From Colletes latitarsis (taxonomy: Eukaryota > Arthropoda > Insecta > Hymenoptera > Colletidae), in the NCBI RefSeq assembly GCF_051014445.1, contig NC_135141.1, positions 27,675,422 to 27,739,421 on the forward strand: a stretch of 64,000 nt of DNA, in the 5' to 3' direction. The position numbers were made by a program, and so were the translations under genes. The notes beneath the pieces were generated by a model. It saw only the letters and a program-made list of their open reading frames with translations. It was not told the DNA's origin and did no database searches. Below are positions 36,048 through 46,946 of this stretch, piece by piece. Positions within the stretch are counted from its first letter, which is position 1, and each line of letters opens with the position of its first letter.

Positions 36048-37134
36048 ACTCGCTATGACAGATCATGCGTATGTAGCTAGCTCGTAGAGTTTCGGAAAGT
36101 CGACAAAGGCAAACTGACACATGCCCTCTTTCTCGATTATTCCGAAGCTGCCCGAAGTAATTTCGGACCGCTTCGTGAGAGTCGAGAGAGAAAGGCTCGC
36201 ATTTGCCTCCTCGCTCTTGAACAACTGAAATCCTGTTGGTCTTTGCTGATCTCTGTCAGCGTGTGCTTGTCTCTGCTGAACTTTCCTGGCCTCTGCCGAA
36301 CGCTACTGACCACTGTAGGTATTTCTGATAATGTATAACGATTAATACTTACTACTGCATGCCCCTACAAGTCTCTGCTTGCCTTTGCAGGTTTCTGCTT
36401 GCCTGTGCATGCCTTTGCTGGCCTCTGCTGAACACTGCTGACCACTCCTGATGCTTCTGACATCGTATAACAATTACTACATGCTACTGTTCGCCCCTGC
36501 TGATCTCTGCTTGCCACTGCATGCCTCTGCTCGCCTCTGCTGACCGCTACTGACCACTCCTGTTACTTCTGACAACGTATAACGATTACGACTGGCTACT
36601 GTTAGCCTCTCTCGGCCTCTGCTGGCCTCTGCTGACCACCGCTTATATTTCTGACAACGTATAACGATTACTACTGACGTCTGCCAACCTCCGCTGGCCT
36701 CTGCTGACCGCTGCTGACCACTCCTGTTACTTCTGACAACGTATAACGATTACGACTGGCTACTGTCAGCCTCTCCCAGCCTCTGCTGACCTCTGCTGAC
36801 CACCCCTGATGCTTCTGGCAACGTATAACGATTACAACTTGCTACTGCATGCCCCTGCTAGTCTCTGCATGCCTCTGCATCCCTCTGCTGACCTCTGCTG
36901 GCCCCTGCTGACCACGCTGACCTTTGTTAACAACTTCTAACATGATGTACATGTATTAAAACTTTGTATAATATAAATCTATGACAATAAATGATATAAT
37001 TTCAAAGAATTCTATGTGTTCTCATCACTTTTACCTTTCTTTTCCTCTCCCCATTATTCCCTTAGTTATAAGAAACCGTTTCTCTACTTAAAACTGGAAT
37101 TCCAAAGTGCCCGGAGCGTTTTCTGAAATGCCGG

Positions 37135-37565
37135 TGACCTTGACCCACTTTCGAAACTGGGTCAAGGCCAAATCCTGATTCCCAAAGCGCCCGGAATTTT
37201 TCTGAGATTCGAATGGCCTTGACCTACTTTCGAAATTGGGTCAAGGCCATCCGGATTTCCAAGTCGGCCGGAAGATTTCTGAAATTTCGAATGGCCTTGA
37301 CCCAATTTCGAAAGTGGGTCAAGGCCATCCGGATTTTCGAAGCGCCCGGAATTTTTCTAAGATTCGAATGGCCTTGACCCACTTTCGAAATTGGGTCAAG
37401 GCCATCCGGATTTCCAAGTCGGCCGGAAGATTTCTGAAATTTCGAATGGCCTTGACCCACTTTCGAAATTGGGTCAAGGCCATCCGGATTTTCGAAGCGC
37501 CCGGAATTTTTCTAAGATTCGAATGGCCTTGACCCACTTTCGAAACTGGGCCAAGGTCAAGGTCA
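37135..37565. repeat. Palindromic satellite, about 80-bp period, TTCGAA-centred 30-bp palindromes
   Basis: Six units, each with a near-perfect palindrome CCTTGACCCACTTTCGAAA... followed by its inverted half ending GGGTCAAGG. Units are separated by about 50 bp that alternate between two spacer types (CCAAGTCGGCCGG and CGAAGCGCCCGG). Matches to YCAAGGYCR occur on the + strand at 37162, 37241, 37319, 37396, 37474, 37551 and 37557. They occur on the - strand at 37135, 37214, 37292, 37369, 37447 and 37524. Open frames on both strands here reflect the repeat, not genes. Confidence 0.9.
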
Positions 37566-39059
37566 AATTCGGATTTCCAAAGTTCCCGGAACATTTCTAA
37601 AATGCTGGTGAACTTGCGAAGAAGGTGGGACGCATCTTATAGGTAAGAGAATGATTTGGAGAGGAAAAGGACGGTAAAAAATGATGAGAACACATTGAAT
37701 ACTTTGAAATTATATCATTTATTGTCATAGATTTACATTATACAAAACTTTAATACATATAAACATATTATCTTATATTACATCATGTCACAAGTAGTCA
37801 GCAACGGTCAGCAGTGGTCAGTGATGGTCAGCTGACGTCGGGAGATGTTGGCAGTGGTCAGCTGATGTCGGGAGATGTTGGCAGAGGTCAGCAGAGGGTG
37901 GCAGTAGCCAGTAGTAATCGTTGTACGTTGCCAGAAATATAAACGGTGGTCAGCAGCGGTCAGCAGAGGCCAACGGAGGCCAGCAGAGGCATGCAGAGGC
38001 AAGTAGAGTCCAGCAGGGGCAAGCAGTAACAAGTAGTAATCGTTATACGTTGTCGGAAGCATCAGGGGTGGTCAGCAGTGGTCAGCAGAGGCTGGGAGAG
38101 GCTGGCAGTAACCAGTCGTAATCGTTATACGTTGTCAGAAATATAAGCGGTGGTCAGCAGAGCCTGGCAGAGTCCAGCAGAGGTAGGCAGTAGCAAGTTG
38201 TAATCGTTATACGTTATCAGAAGTATCAGGAGTGGTCAGTAGCGGTCAACAGAGTCCAGCGGAGGCAAGCAGAAGTCAGTAGTAATCGTTATACGTTGTC
38301 AGAAATACAAGCGGTGGTCAGCAGAGGCTGGCAGAGTCCAGCAGGGGTAGGCAGTAGCAAGTTGTAATCGTTATACGTTATCAGAAGTATCAGGAGTGGT
38401 CAGTAGCGGTCAGCAGAGTCCAGCGGAGGCAGCAGAAGTCAGTAGTAATCGTTATACGTTGTCAGAAATACAAGCGGTGGTCAGCAGAGGCTGGCAGAGT
38501 CCAGCAGGGGCAGGCAGTAGCAAGTTGTAATCGTTATACGATATCAGAAGTATCAGGAGTGGTCAGTAGCGGTCAGCAGAGTCCAGCGGTGGCAGGCAGA
38601 AGTCAGTAGTAATCTTTATACGTTGTCAGAAATATAAGCGGTGGTCAACAGAGGCCAGCAGAGGCTGGGAGAGGCTAACAGTAGCCAGTCGTAATCGTTA
38701 TACGTTGTCAGAAGTAACAGGAGTGGTCAGCAGCGGTCAGCAGAGGCTGGGAGAGACTAACAGTAGCCAGTCGTAATCGTTATACGTTGTCAGAAATTCC
38801 AGGAGTGGTCAGCAGCGGTCAGCAGAGGCCAGTGGAGACCTGTTGACGGGACGTCGGATATTAGTTGTTTAAGAGTGAGAAGGGAAGTGTGAGCCTTTCT
38901 CTCTCGACTCCCAAGAGATGATTCGAATTTACTTTGGGCAGCTTCGGTGAATCGAGAAAGAGGACATATGTCATTTTGGCTTTGTCGGGTTTCCAAAACT
39001 CCACGAGCTCACGTACGCGTGATCTGACATAGTGTGAGAGAGCATCTTCGGTGCCTTTC

Positions 39060-39575
39060 TGGCATCTCTGTGTGACCCATCGGTGGTACATGATTTGCAC
39101 TGTCATCCACGGCAAAACGCCCAACTTTTTCATCAAATAGTTTATTATTTCAACGATAGATGGAGCTTATTTTCCGACCTCAAGCCCCCTGGTGCTAAAA
39201 CGCCCAAGTTTGTCGTGGAATAGTTCGCTTTCCTCAACGCTAGATGGCGCTTATTTACCGACCTCAAGCCCCCTGGTGCTAAAACGCCCAAGTTTGTCGT
39301 GGAATAGTTCGCTATCCTCAACGCTAGATGGCGCTTATTTACCGACCTCGAGCCCCCTGGTGCTAAAACGCCCAAGTTTGTCGTGGAATAGTTCGTGTGG
39401 TCAACGCTAGATGGATTTCTCGACAAACTTGGGCGTTTTAGCACCAGGGGGCTTGAGGTCGGTAAATAAGCGCCATCTAGCGTTGAAGGAACAATCTATT
39501 CCACGATAAGCTTGGGCATTTTGCCGTAGATGGCGTGCAAATCATGTACCACCGATGGGTCACACTTTCTTTAAC
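39060..39575. repeat. Nested inverted repeat containing an 84-bp tandem array
   Basis: The outer arms share GTGTGACCCATCGGTGGTAC (near 39070) and its inverse near 39,545-39,565. Inside, an 84-bp unit containing CGCTAGATGGCGCTTATTTA begins at 39154, 39238 and 39322, with the motif again at 39405. The array then runs once in reverse orientation (39411-39500). Because 84 is a multiple of three, long open frames appear on both strands; these are repeat artefacts. Confidence 0.85.
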
Positions 39576-39841
39576 TTATGCACAGGGAGCATCACGGACA
39601 ATCGAAATTACTTCGGGTAGCTTCGGAGTATCGAGAAAGAGAGCATGGGTTATTTGCCTTTGTCGGCTTTCCAAAACTCTATGAGCTCACGTACGCATGA
39701 TCTGTCATAGCGAGTATTGTTAACGATTCTATTGTTACTACTAATATTTTTACAAATTAAATTTTTTAGGTTTGCTATATTATAGAATTGAATTTTCATA
39801 TCATGAATTAATCAGAAGCATACAATTTTTCAGTGAAACAG

Positions 39842-41288
39842 ATGAAAATGTCTAACAGCAGTTCTAATTCAAGTGATAGACCATCACTTTTACGATCCCC
39901 GCAAGAACGTAAAGAAACTTTAAGGAAGATTATAACAAGAGCTGAATCTCTTCGTAAGACTTTTATTTAAATAGTGTATACTTACAGTTGGACAGATTTT
40001 ATTAATGATAAATAAATTATAAATTTTTAACTCATTCATAAACTAATTTCTGTTTGTGTTTTATTTGTATATTACATTCCACTATATATTACTGAATTTT
40101 ATAATGAGTAATAATGTACAATTTGCAGAAGAAACAGTTAGTGACAATACGATACGAACTTTGGAGTCATGCATGGAAGAAACAGACAACATAAACTCTG
40201 AAACAAGCTTAGAAGAAAAAAGTATACAGTTTTCAAATATTTGTTTGCTTTATGTATACTTCTATACATGATTTTCTAATGTTATTTTTAGTACATAATC
40301 AAGAAGAAGTATTACTGGACTCAGAAATGATGAGCATATCTTCAAAAATTTTAAAACAATGTACCCGAACTTTAACAAGAAATGTGTGTTCTTATAATCA
40401 TATAGATTTTGCCCAAAAAGTGGTATGTACTAGAATAATGAGCATATTACTTTCTTCTTATTTATTGTTTTTATAATAAATTTTTGATAGTTATTTTTTT
40501 ATATAGGTACAATATGTAAAATTGCTTCCAGATTGTGAACCAGGATTACCAGATTGGTCACTTCTAGAGACACAAATTGCAAAACGTTTTAAAACAACAC
40601 CTCACTATAGCTCATTATTAGGTACAATGAAATGTTTTGTTTAAGTTTTCATGCTTAATATTAAAAAATAATAAATTTGTTTTTTTGTTTATCTTTAGGT
40701 ACTTTAGCACCATTAGAAAAAAAGGAAATTAATAAAAGGAAGTCAGTGGTTAGTGAAGCTCCAGCACAGATAAAAAGACCAAAAAATGTGGATACAGTTG
40801 ATAAAGAAGATCAAGGTTTAGAACAAACTGTGAAAATGAAAGAATTTATTACACAATATTGTAGAACTCACCACAAACCTCTCAATTTTTTCCAACTGAT
40901 TTTACATCCAACTCACTTTGGAAAGACAATTGAAAATATTCTGCAAATATCTTTTCTTGTCAGAGATGGAAAAGTAAAAATAATGAGAGGTAACTTTGTA
41001 TAATTGTTAAAAATATAGTTCTTACTCTTATCATCTGATACTATACTGTTTTGATCATAGATGATTCTGGAACATTGCTTGTCCAATCATGCACAAAAGA
41101 TACGAAAGCAAGGACAATTCTGAACATTCAAAATGTTCTCAATTTAACCATGGATCAATGGAAGGTATTACTACTATTCGTGAAGTATTGTAATTTTATG
41201 CTTTTTCATATCTGACGAGTCTTTTCTATTTCAGATGCTAAAAAATATTTATCAGTTAGAAAAACCTATGATTGATTTTGATAATTGA
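39842..41288 (+). CDS. Nse4: Nse4, kleisin subunit of the SMC5/6 complex, complete
   Basis: Nse4 bridges the SMC5 and SMC6 heads and binds Nse1/Nse3, acting in DNA repair and chromosome segregation. Seven exons: 39842-39953, 40129-40221, 40292-40422, 40507-40621, 40699-40989, 41061-41164, 41235-41288. They give 299 residues, shorter than the roughly 385 of human NSMCE4A. The N-terminal helical region contains NVCSYNHIDFAQKVVQYVK and PDWSLLETQIAKRF. The C-terminal winged-helix shows LNFFQLILHPTHFGKTIENI, LQISFLVRDGKVKI and LNLTMDQWK, characteristic of the Nse4_C family. All junctions keep frame. The start could also be the Met two codons later. AATAAA hexamers at 41291-41296 and 41336-41341 mark the 3' end. 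The upstream edge is 126 bp from the foldback terminus. Confidence 0.93.
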
Positions 41289-41829
41289 ATAATAAAAATA
41301 ACAGCATTAGTTTATCCCACGATCCTTTCTCATGTAATAAACTTGGTTATAATAAATATATATTTTTTCACATTTAAAACTGTTTGTACTTTTTTTTATT
41401 TCAACCTAAACTAAAAACTAAAGTTTTGCGAAAACGAAGGATCTTCAAAATATACTTGTATCCGTACGTTTTTGTAAAATTTTTATTAATTTCTAACATA
41501 TACTGCACTGTTTACGTATATGTTAAATAATAACAATATGCTTATCGACTTGATCTATGGACAACGAGAGCATCCTGAACAAAATTACACGGAATTATGT
41601 AAAACTTATGATTAATTATGTTCATGATGTTCTCAACAATTTTGTATGCATTTGTGAATTTTTAAAGAGAAAAACAATCTTCTAACCACCATTCTGTAAT
41701 TTTGTTCAGATACTATACCCTTGAATAAATGTCAATATTTTTGATAGATAAAAAACAAGCAGACTTGTATTATTAGAAGATCGTTTTAATTATTTAATAA
41801 TGACATGATTACGATGACTGTGAATTGGC
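41289..41829. other. Shared 3' flank of convergent Nse4 and ATP synthase beta
   Basis: This AT-rich non-coding sequence holds the Nse4 poly(A) signals at its left and the ATP synthase beta 3' UTR at its right. Nothing else is recognised. Confidence 0.5.
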
Positions 41830-44622
41830 TTATTGTTTGGCCAACGATTCTGCTTTTGCTACTACTTCTTCAATTGGTCCGACCATGTAAAATGCGACCT
41901 CTGGAAGATGATCGTATTCGCCACCTAAAATTTTTTGGAATCCTTTAATAGTTTCCTGTAACGGTACCAATTTTCCGGCATGACCGGTAAACACCTCGGC
42001 AACCTAAACAAAAGTTGTTGACAATGATTAATAAAAAGAATAATAAAAGTACGTAACATCGATAAAACGAAGTGAACATTTATATACCTGGAATGGTTGA
42101 GACAAGAACCTCTGAATTTTACGTGCACGTGCTACAGTGAGTTTGTCTTCCTCAGACAACTCGTCCATACCTAAGATGGCAATAATATCTTGAAGCGATT
42201 TGTAATCCTGCAAGATTTTCTGCACGCCACGAGCAACGTTATAATGTTCAGTACCAATGATGTTGGGGTCCATAATACGGGAGGTAGAATCAAGAGGATC
42301 CACGGCAGGATAGATACCTAATGTCGTTAAAGAATAATATTAGTTTTTGGTAAAATAAAAGTAACAATTATTATAATTACCAAGTTCAGCAATAGCTCGG
42401 GATAATACAGTAGTAGCATCCAAGTGAGCAAAGGTGGTAGCAGGAGCAGGATCTGTCAAGTCATCAGCAGGCACATAAATAGCTTGTACAGAAGTGATAG
42501 AACCCTTCTTGGTTGTCGTAATACGCTCCTGCATGCTACCCATATCAGTTGCCAAGGTTGGTTGATAACCCACAGCGGATGGAATACGACCCAACAAGGC
42601 AGATACCTTGACAAGTTAACGATTATTAATAAAAATTAGTTTTAAATTGGTAATGCAACAGAATGACGATTAAACATACTTCCGAACCAGCTTGAGTAAA
42701 CCTGAAGATATTATCAATAAATAGCAGTACATCCTGTCCTTCTTGATCACGGAAGTATTCAGCGACGGTTAAACCAGTCAAAGCGACACGAGCACGAGCA
42801 CCGGGTGGTTCGTTCATTTGTCCATACACCAAAGCTACCTTGGAGGTCTTATCCTTAAGTGAGATGACGCCAGATTCAATCATTTCATGGTACAAATCAT
42901 TACCCTCACGTGTTCGTTCACCCACACCAGCAAACACAGAGTAACCACCATGAGCTTTGGCTACATTGTTAATCAACTCCATAATCAGTACAGTTTTACC
43001 AACACCAGCACCGCCAAACAAACCTGTTTAATTATAGTGTGTATAAATACCAACAAATTAAATTGCAATATAAAAATATATGCATAGATATAAACTGTAC
43101 CAATCTTTCCACCCTTAGCATAGGGAGCAAGAAGATCAACAACCTTAATTCCAGTTACCAGAATCTCTTGCTCGACTGACATTTCTACGAATTCAGGAGC
43201 ATCTGCATGGATGGGAGCAAGTTTGTCAGTAGGGATAGGTCCACGTTCATCAATTGGTTCACCAATAACGTTGATAATGCGACCCAAAGTTTCAGCGCCA
43301 ACAGGAATACGGATGGGATATCCAGAGTCCAAAACAGTTTGGCCACGAACAAGACCTTCAGTACCTGTATAATTACAATAAATGGCATTATAGGAATATT
43401 AAATTAAAACATGTTCATTATTTTTACTTCTTCAGTATACTATAATTAAAGTTTACCATTATATGATAAAGTTTATTCATTATACTATAATTAAATAAGT
43501 ATATTTAAGTCACAATATAAACTTTATGAAAAGAAAATTACCATCCATAGCAATGGTGCGTACTGTGTTCTCTCCCAGATGTTGAGCAACTTCGAGGACT
43601 AATCTGGGGCTTCGATTTTGGACCTCCAAGGAATTAAGAATTGGTGGCAGTGCATCATCAAATTGTACATCAACAACTGCACCAATAACAGCAACAATCT
43701 TTCCTTGTGCACCACCCTTACCACTTGCAGCTTTCGCATAATCCCTACCTAATTGTAAATAAACATTCTGTTTAATTATTCATCTTTGTTTATGATAAAT
43801 CATTGTTTATTAAGCTGCAGAATTATATATTTGATGTTTAAACATTTTTTATAGAATACACACTCATATAGAATAATTATGCATAGAATAATCATTAATA
43901 AAAGCACAAAATAATATTAGATAATGCTTATGAGGTAAGTTACATAATACAAACTACATGTGTATACTTTAATAGAAGTTAAAAATTTCACATTTTTAAC
44001 CGTGAATATATACATAATCGTTTAAATCTTGCATAAAATACGTATTGATAGAATAAAAAGAATGATTTACAAATTTTTGTGAGAAAATAAGGACTATTGA
44101 TTATCCACAAGAGATGACTGACGATACTAATAGGAGAAAGAAGAACCAAACATAAAATTCGAATCGCTATCAAAATATTAATTGCAATCATACTAATAAA
44201 GTAAATTATTTCAGTGTAGTAAAAAATTATTCGAAGTGACCTTAATGCCGCCATATTGGCACAGTGGTATCACACTGCGGTTCGGCCAAATAATACGAGT
44301 TATATAATCAATATACTTCCTTTTCTTTAGCTTGTATGTCAATTCGAAAAAAAAGAACAACGTTAACTGGGCGAGGATTGTCAGAACAAGGTGGAAATCT
44401 ATACAGAGTGATGCTAATTACACAATAATTTTTCTGTTACGATATATCTATTAAATATAATACACAATATCAAAATGATGAAAAATGCAATTAATGAATG
44501 AAAAGATAATACTCACTATTTACAGATAATACTCCGCATACTTTTGGAACTTCATTTTGAAGAAGAGTAGGTTTGACGGTTCTCAAGGCTCCAGCAGCCG
44601 CTTTTGTTACAGCGTTCAACAT
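41830..44622 (-). CDS. ATPsynbeta: ATP synthase subunit beta, mitochondrial, complete
   Basis: This is the catalytic subunit of the F1 sector. Seven exons in translation order: 44517-44622, 43542-43748, 43101-43364, 42680-43023, 42381-42606, 42088-42317, 41830-42003; 516 residues, the usual size. The first 40 or so residues are rich in Ala, Lys and Arg with no acidic residue near the start, a matrix-targeting presequence (MLNAVTKAAAGALRTVK). The P-loop GGAGVGKT, GERTREGNDLYHEM, DNIFRFTQAGSEVSALLGR and the DELSEEDK loop are all present. Intron 1 is 768 bp. The last exon ends AESLAKQ. No anomaly is seen. Confidence 0.98.
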
Positions 44623-45542
44623 CTTGGCCGGTCAAGTGAAGAAAGGCGACCGGAATGGTTTCTGATTCGTATGGACTCGATGGCCGTACCCTATACTATT
44701 TGCGCGTGCGTTCTATGCAGAACCATTTCTACGCACACTTGTCGCGCAGTTTCATTATGGATCATCGACTTTCCTCCGTTGCTCCATTAAGCCGGCTCCT
44801 TATGAAATAAAGTTGAGATTTATTTCAAATTTAAAACAGCATTTTAAATTTTTATCTGCAATAACGTTACGGTAAACTACTAGTATCGCCGTCGATGCAT
44901 TGAATTATGCTAAATCTGGCCACACTAACTTAACTAAATCACAGCGAGAGTCTTGCATAGGTATCTGGTCTGTGATACAGCTTTCATTCTATTAAAAAAC
45001 AAAAGAATTCCTATAATTTCATTTCCTACCATAATAAACGCTATGATCGTTTTCTATACCCAGTTGGTAACATTTTGAGTAACATTGCAATGATAATAAG
45101 ATTCTAGAACCCCAGAGAAATGGGCCGAAAAAATACATTGGATGTAACGTCTACATCATGCACTCACCTGATGTTATTCAATTTGATACTGAGTATTTAT
45201 TGGATGAAGCATATATATACATAAATACATAAATATTAGATTTTCCTGGAAGAATAAAAGAGAGTAATCATTTCAATACGTTTTATTCCTTAAGTTTTTC
45301 TTAATAATCGTCTATCAAAATGTGATTTAGGTAATTTAAGAAAAAAATCTATTGTTCAATTCGTTGAAAACGAAACATCCAATAAGACCTTATTTTCAAA
45401 TTGAACTCTATGCTCTGCTCTATAGTCAATTGCTAGTAATTTCATCGTTTACACGTCAGAAATTCTCAAAGAGTGTATAATAGACAACATTTTTGTCATA
45501 TTTGTAATAACATAGTAATAATGTTCAAAATATAAGTTCAAT
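44623..45542. other. Divergent upstream region of ATP synthase beta and ZFYVE19
   Basis: This presumed divergent promoter region contains a diverged copy of the terminus of the 24907-25385 element at 44888-44926 (GTCGATGCATTGAATTATGC...). Nothing else is supported. Confidence 0.5.
44888..44926. mobile_element. Solo terminus of the 24.9-kb MITE family
   Basis: About 39 bp align with the right terminus of the element at 24907-25385 (CGACGTCGATGCACTCAATT..., ending CCACACT), with scattered mismatches. No partner terminus is nearby, so it is a relic. Confidence 0.6.
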
Positions 45543-46946
45543 ATGTCGTGTAACGTTTGTCAAACAAAATTCTCATTCTTTACTAGAGAGGTAAATTACT
45601 ATTTCTCGTATTTGTTCGAAGGTAGAATAGGTTATGTCGCATCATAATCGTGAAAAGCGCTTTTACAAAGTTTTAATTTTGTTATTTAAACATTTAAAAC
45701 GTATTTCACTAAGTTTTCAGTTTCATCGTTTTTCATTGCTGTTATCTCATTTAGGTAGCTTGTCCAGGCTGTGGTTTTTCGTATTGTGCTAAGTGCCTCA
45801 AATATAAATATGATATTCCAGATAGAGGAGTGAAAAAGATTTGCGGACGTTGTTACAAGAAGTATAACTGTACAAAAAAAGTGAACTCTCATAACACTAC
45901 TGCTATGTCGGATGAGCACGAAGAAGCTTTTGCTCCAGTGGACATTACTAAAAAGTAATATATTTTTTATAGCTATTACAATATCAACATTTTCTTTACC
46001 TTACATATAATAATGTGATTATTAGATTGGATTCTTTAGAAAATCCAGCAAAGCCACCAATAGTAATGTACAAACACACCAATCACTGGGACAAATTCAA
46101 AAAGGGTTTAGAACCTGCTGATCAAGAAATAGTTGATAGATTACGAAAGTTAAAAGAAGAAGACAAAACTACAGCTTTAAGCGTTGATGAAATAAAGAGA
46201 AGATTAGCATTGTTGAAGGATGAAGACCCGGATGCTAGTAATCATAAAATAAATGTATAATAATATTGATCAAAAATTTACAAAATTATTTTACTATGCA
46301 TCCTTCTGTATACAGTTATCTTATTGTTTATAGATACATCAAGTGGATACTAGGACAGACCAACAAAAAACAGAAGATTTGATACAGGAGTACCTTCAAC
46401 AGCTAGAATTAACTTCAGGAAGCGATCCTGTTAATGATATTCAGTCAAGATTAAGATCATTACAGGGTACAAGTGATGTATCCAGAAAGGTATGTAAGTG
46501 CAACATAAATAACTTCCATATAATTGTATAGCATGTATCGTCGTTCTTTTAGCATTTGAACGAAGATATCGACGATGATGAAAAACATGTAACAAAAACA
46601 TTAATTGCAAAAGCTTTGGCTGAAGCAGAATTGGAGAAAAAATATGAAGAAGATGTGGACGAATTACAGGAAATGGAAGTCGATGTATGTGTGTCAGATT
46701 TTTTATATTTTTATAACGGCGAGTAATAAATTGTGATCATAATATTAATGGTTACAGGCAAGAAAGCATACTGATAGCGAGGATGAGAAGCCTACTTGCG
46801 TAATGTGCAATCAAACTGAAGATTTAGAACAATGTTTGGGCTGTCATGGTGACCTCTATTGTCCCATATGCTTCGAGGATAACCACGATGATTTTGAATT
46901 GCAAAAACATAAAAGAGTGCCAGTATTAAAGCCAAGTCTGTATTAA
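45543..46946 (+). CDS. ZFYVE19: ZFYVE19/ANCHR, abscission (NoCut) checkpoint regulator, complete
   Basis: In vertebrates this protein retains VPS4 at the midbody and delays cytokinetic abscission when chromatin bridges are present. Six exons: 45543-45590, 45755-45954, 46026-46254, 46334-46489, 46553-46684, 46758-46946; about 317 residues (human form about 470). The N-terminal FYVE-like zinc finger has CNVC, CPGCGFSYCAKC and CGRC pairs. Two MIM-like leucine/aspartate helices follow (EIVDRLRKLKEED and EIKRRLALLKDEDPD), then a third (IQSRLRSLQG). The C-terminus has the family's second zinc-binding region (CVMCN, CLGCHGDLYCPICFE, HDDFELQKHK). The FYVE lacks an evident WxxD, as in the human protein. 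A poly(A) hexamer lies at 47130-47135. Confidence 0.93.

Larger units (their letters stand above)
36048..39715. mobile_element. Large foldback element: tandem repeats in inverted arms, 24-bp perfect terminal repeats
   Basis: The outermost 24 bp are perfect inverted copies: 36048-36071 (ACTCGCTATGACAG...) and 39692-39715. The dinucleotide TA can be read as a flanking target duplication. Inside, the left arm (about 36,050-37,130) has a unique terminal part, then about six tandem units with GTATAACGATTAC at a spacing of 81-131 bp, then a 70-bp unique block (36958-37027). The right arm repeats these in inverted order: unique block 37682-37756, about eleven ~81-bp units with GTAATCGTTATAC (37,800-38,830), then the terminal part at 38,850-39,040. 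A palindromic satellite (37135-37565) forms the centre. A second terminal copy and a separate nested array lie at 39,060-39,715. There is no transposase gene. The architecture resembles Drosophila FB-type foldback elements; family membership is not established. Confidence 0.8.

Noticed and set aside
37224..37600. Four overlapping 70-98 codon frames on both strands
   Set aside because: Produced by the palindromic ~80-bp satellite; no conserved domain, and both strands are open equally.
36230..38830. Regularly spaced repeats considered as a CRISPR-like array
   Set aside because: Eukaryotic context; units are whole ~81-bp tandem repeats in inverted arms, not short repeats with unique spacers.
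38861..39136. 91-codon minus-strand frame sharing HY.RSRVRELVE with a frame at 35608-35802
   Set aside because: The shared peptide comes from the foldback terminal repeat present at both places, not from a conserved gene.
39145..39444. Open frames with 28-residue repeats on both strands
   Set aside because: The 84-bp tandem unit is a multiple of three, so frames stay open by arithmetic.
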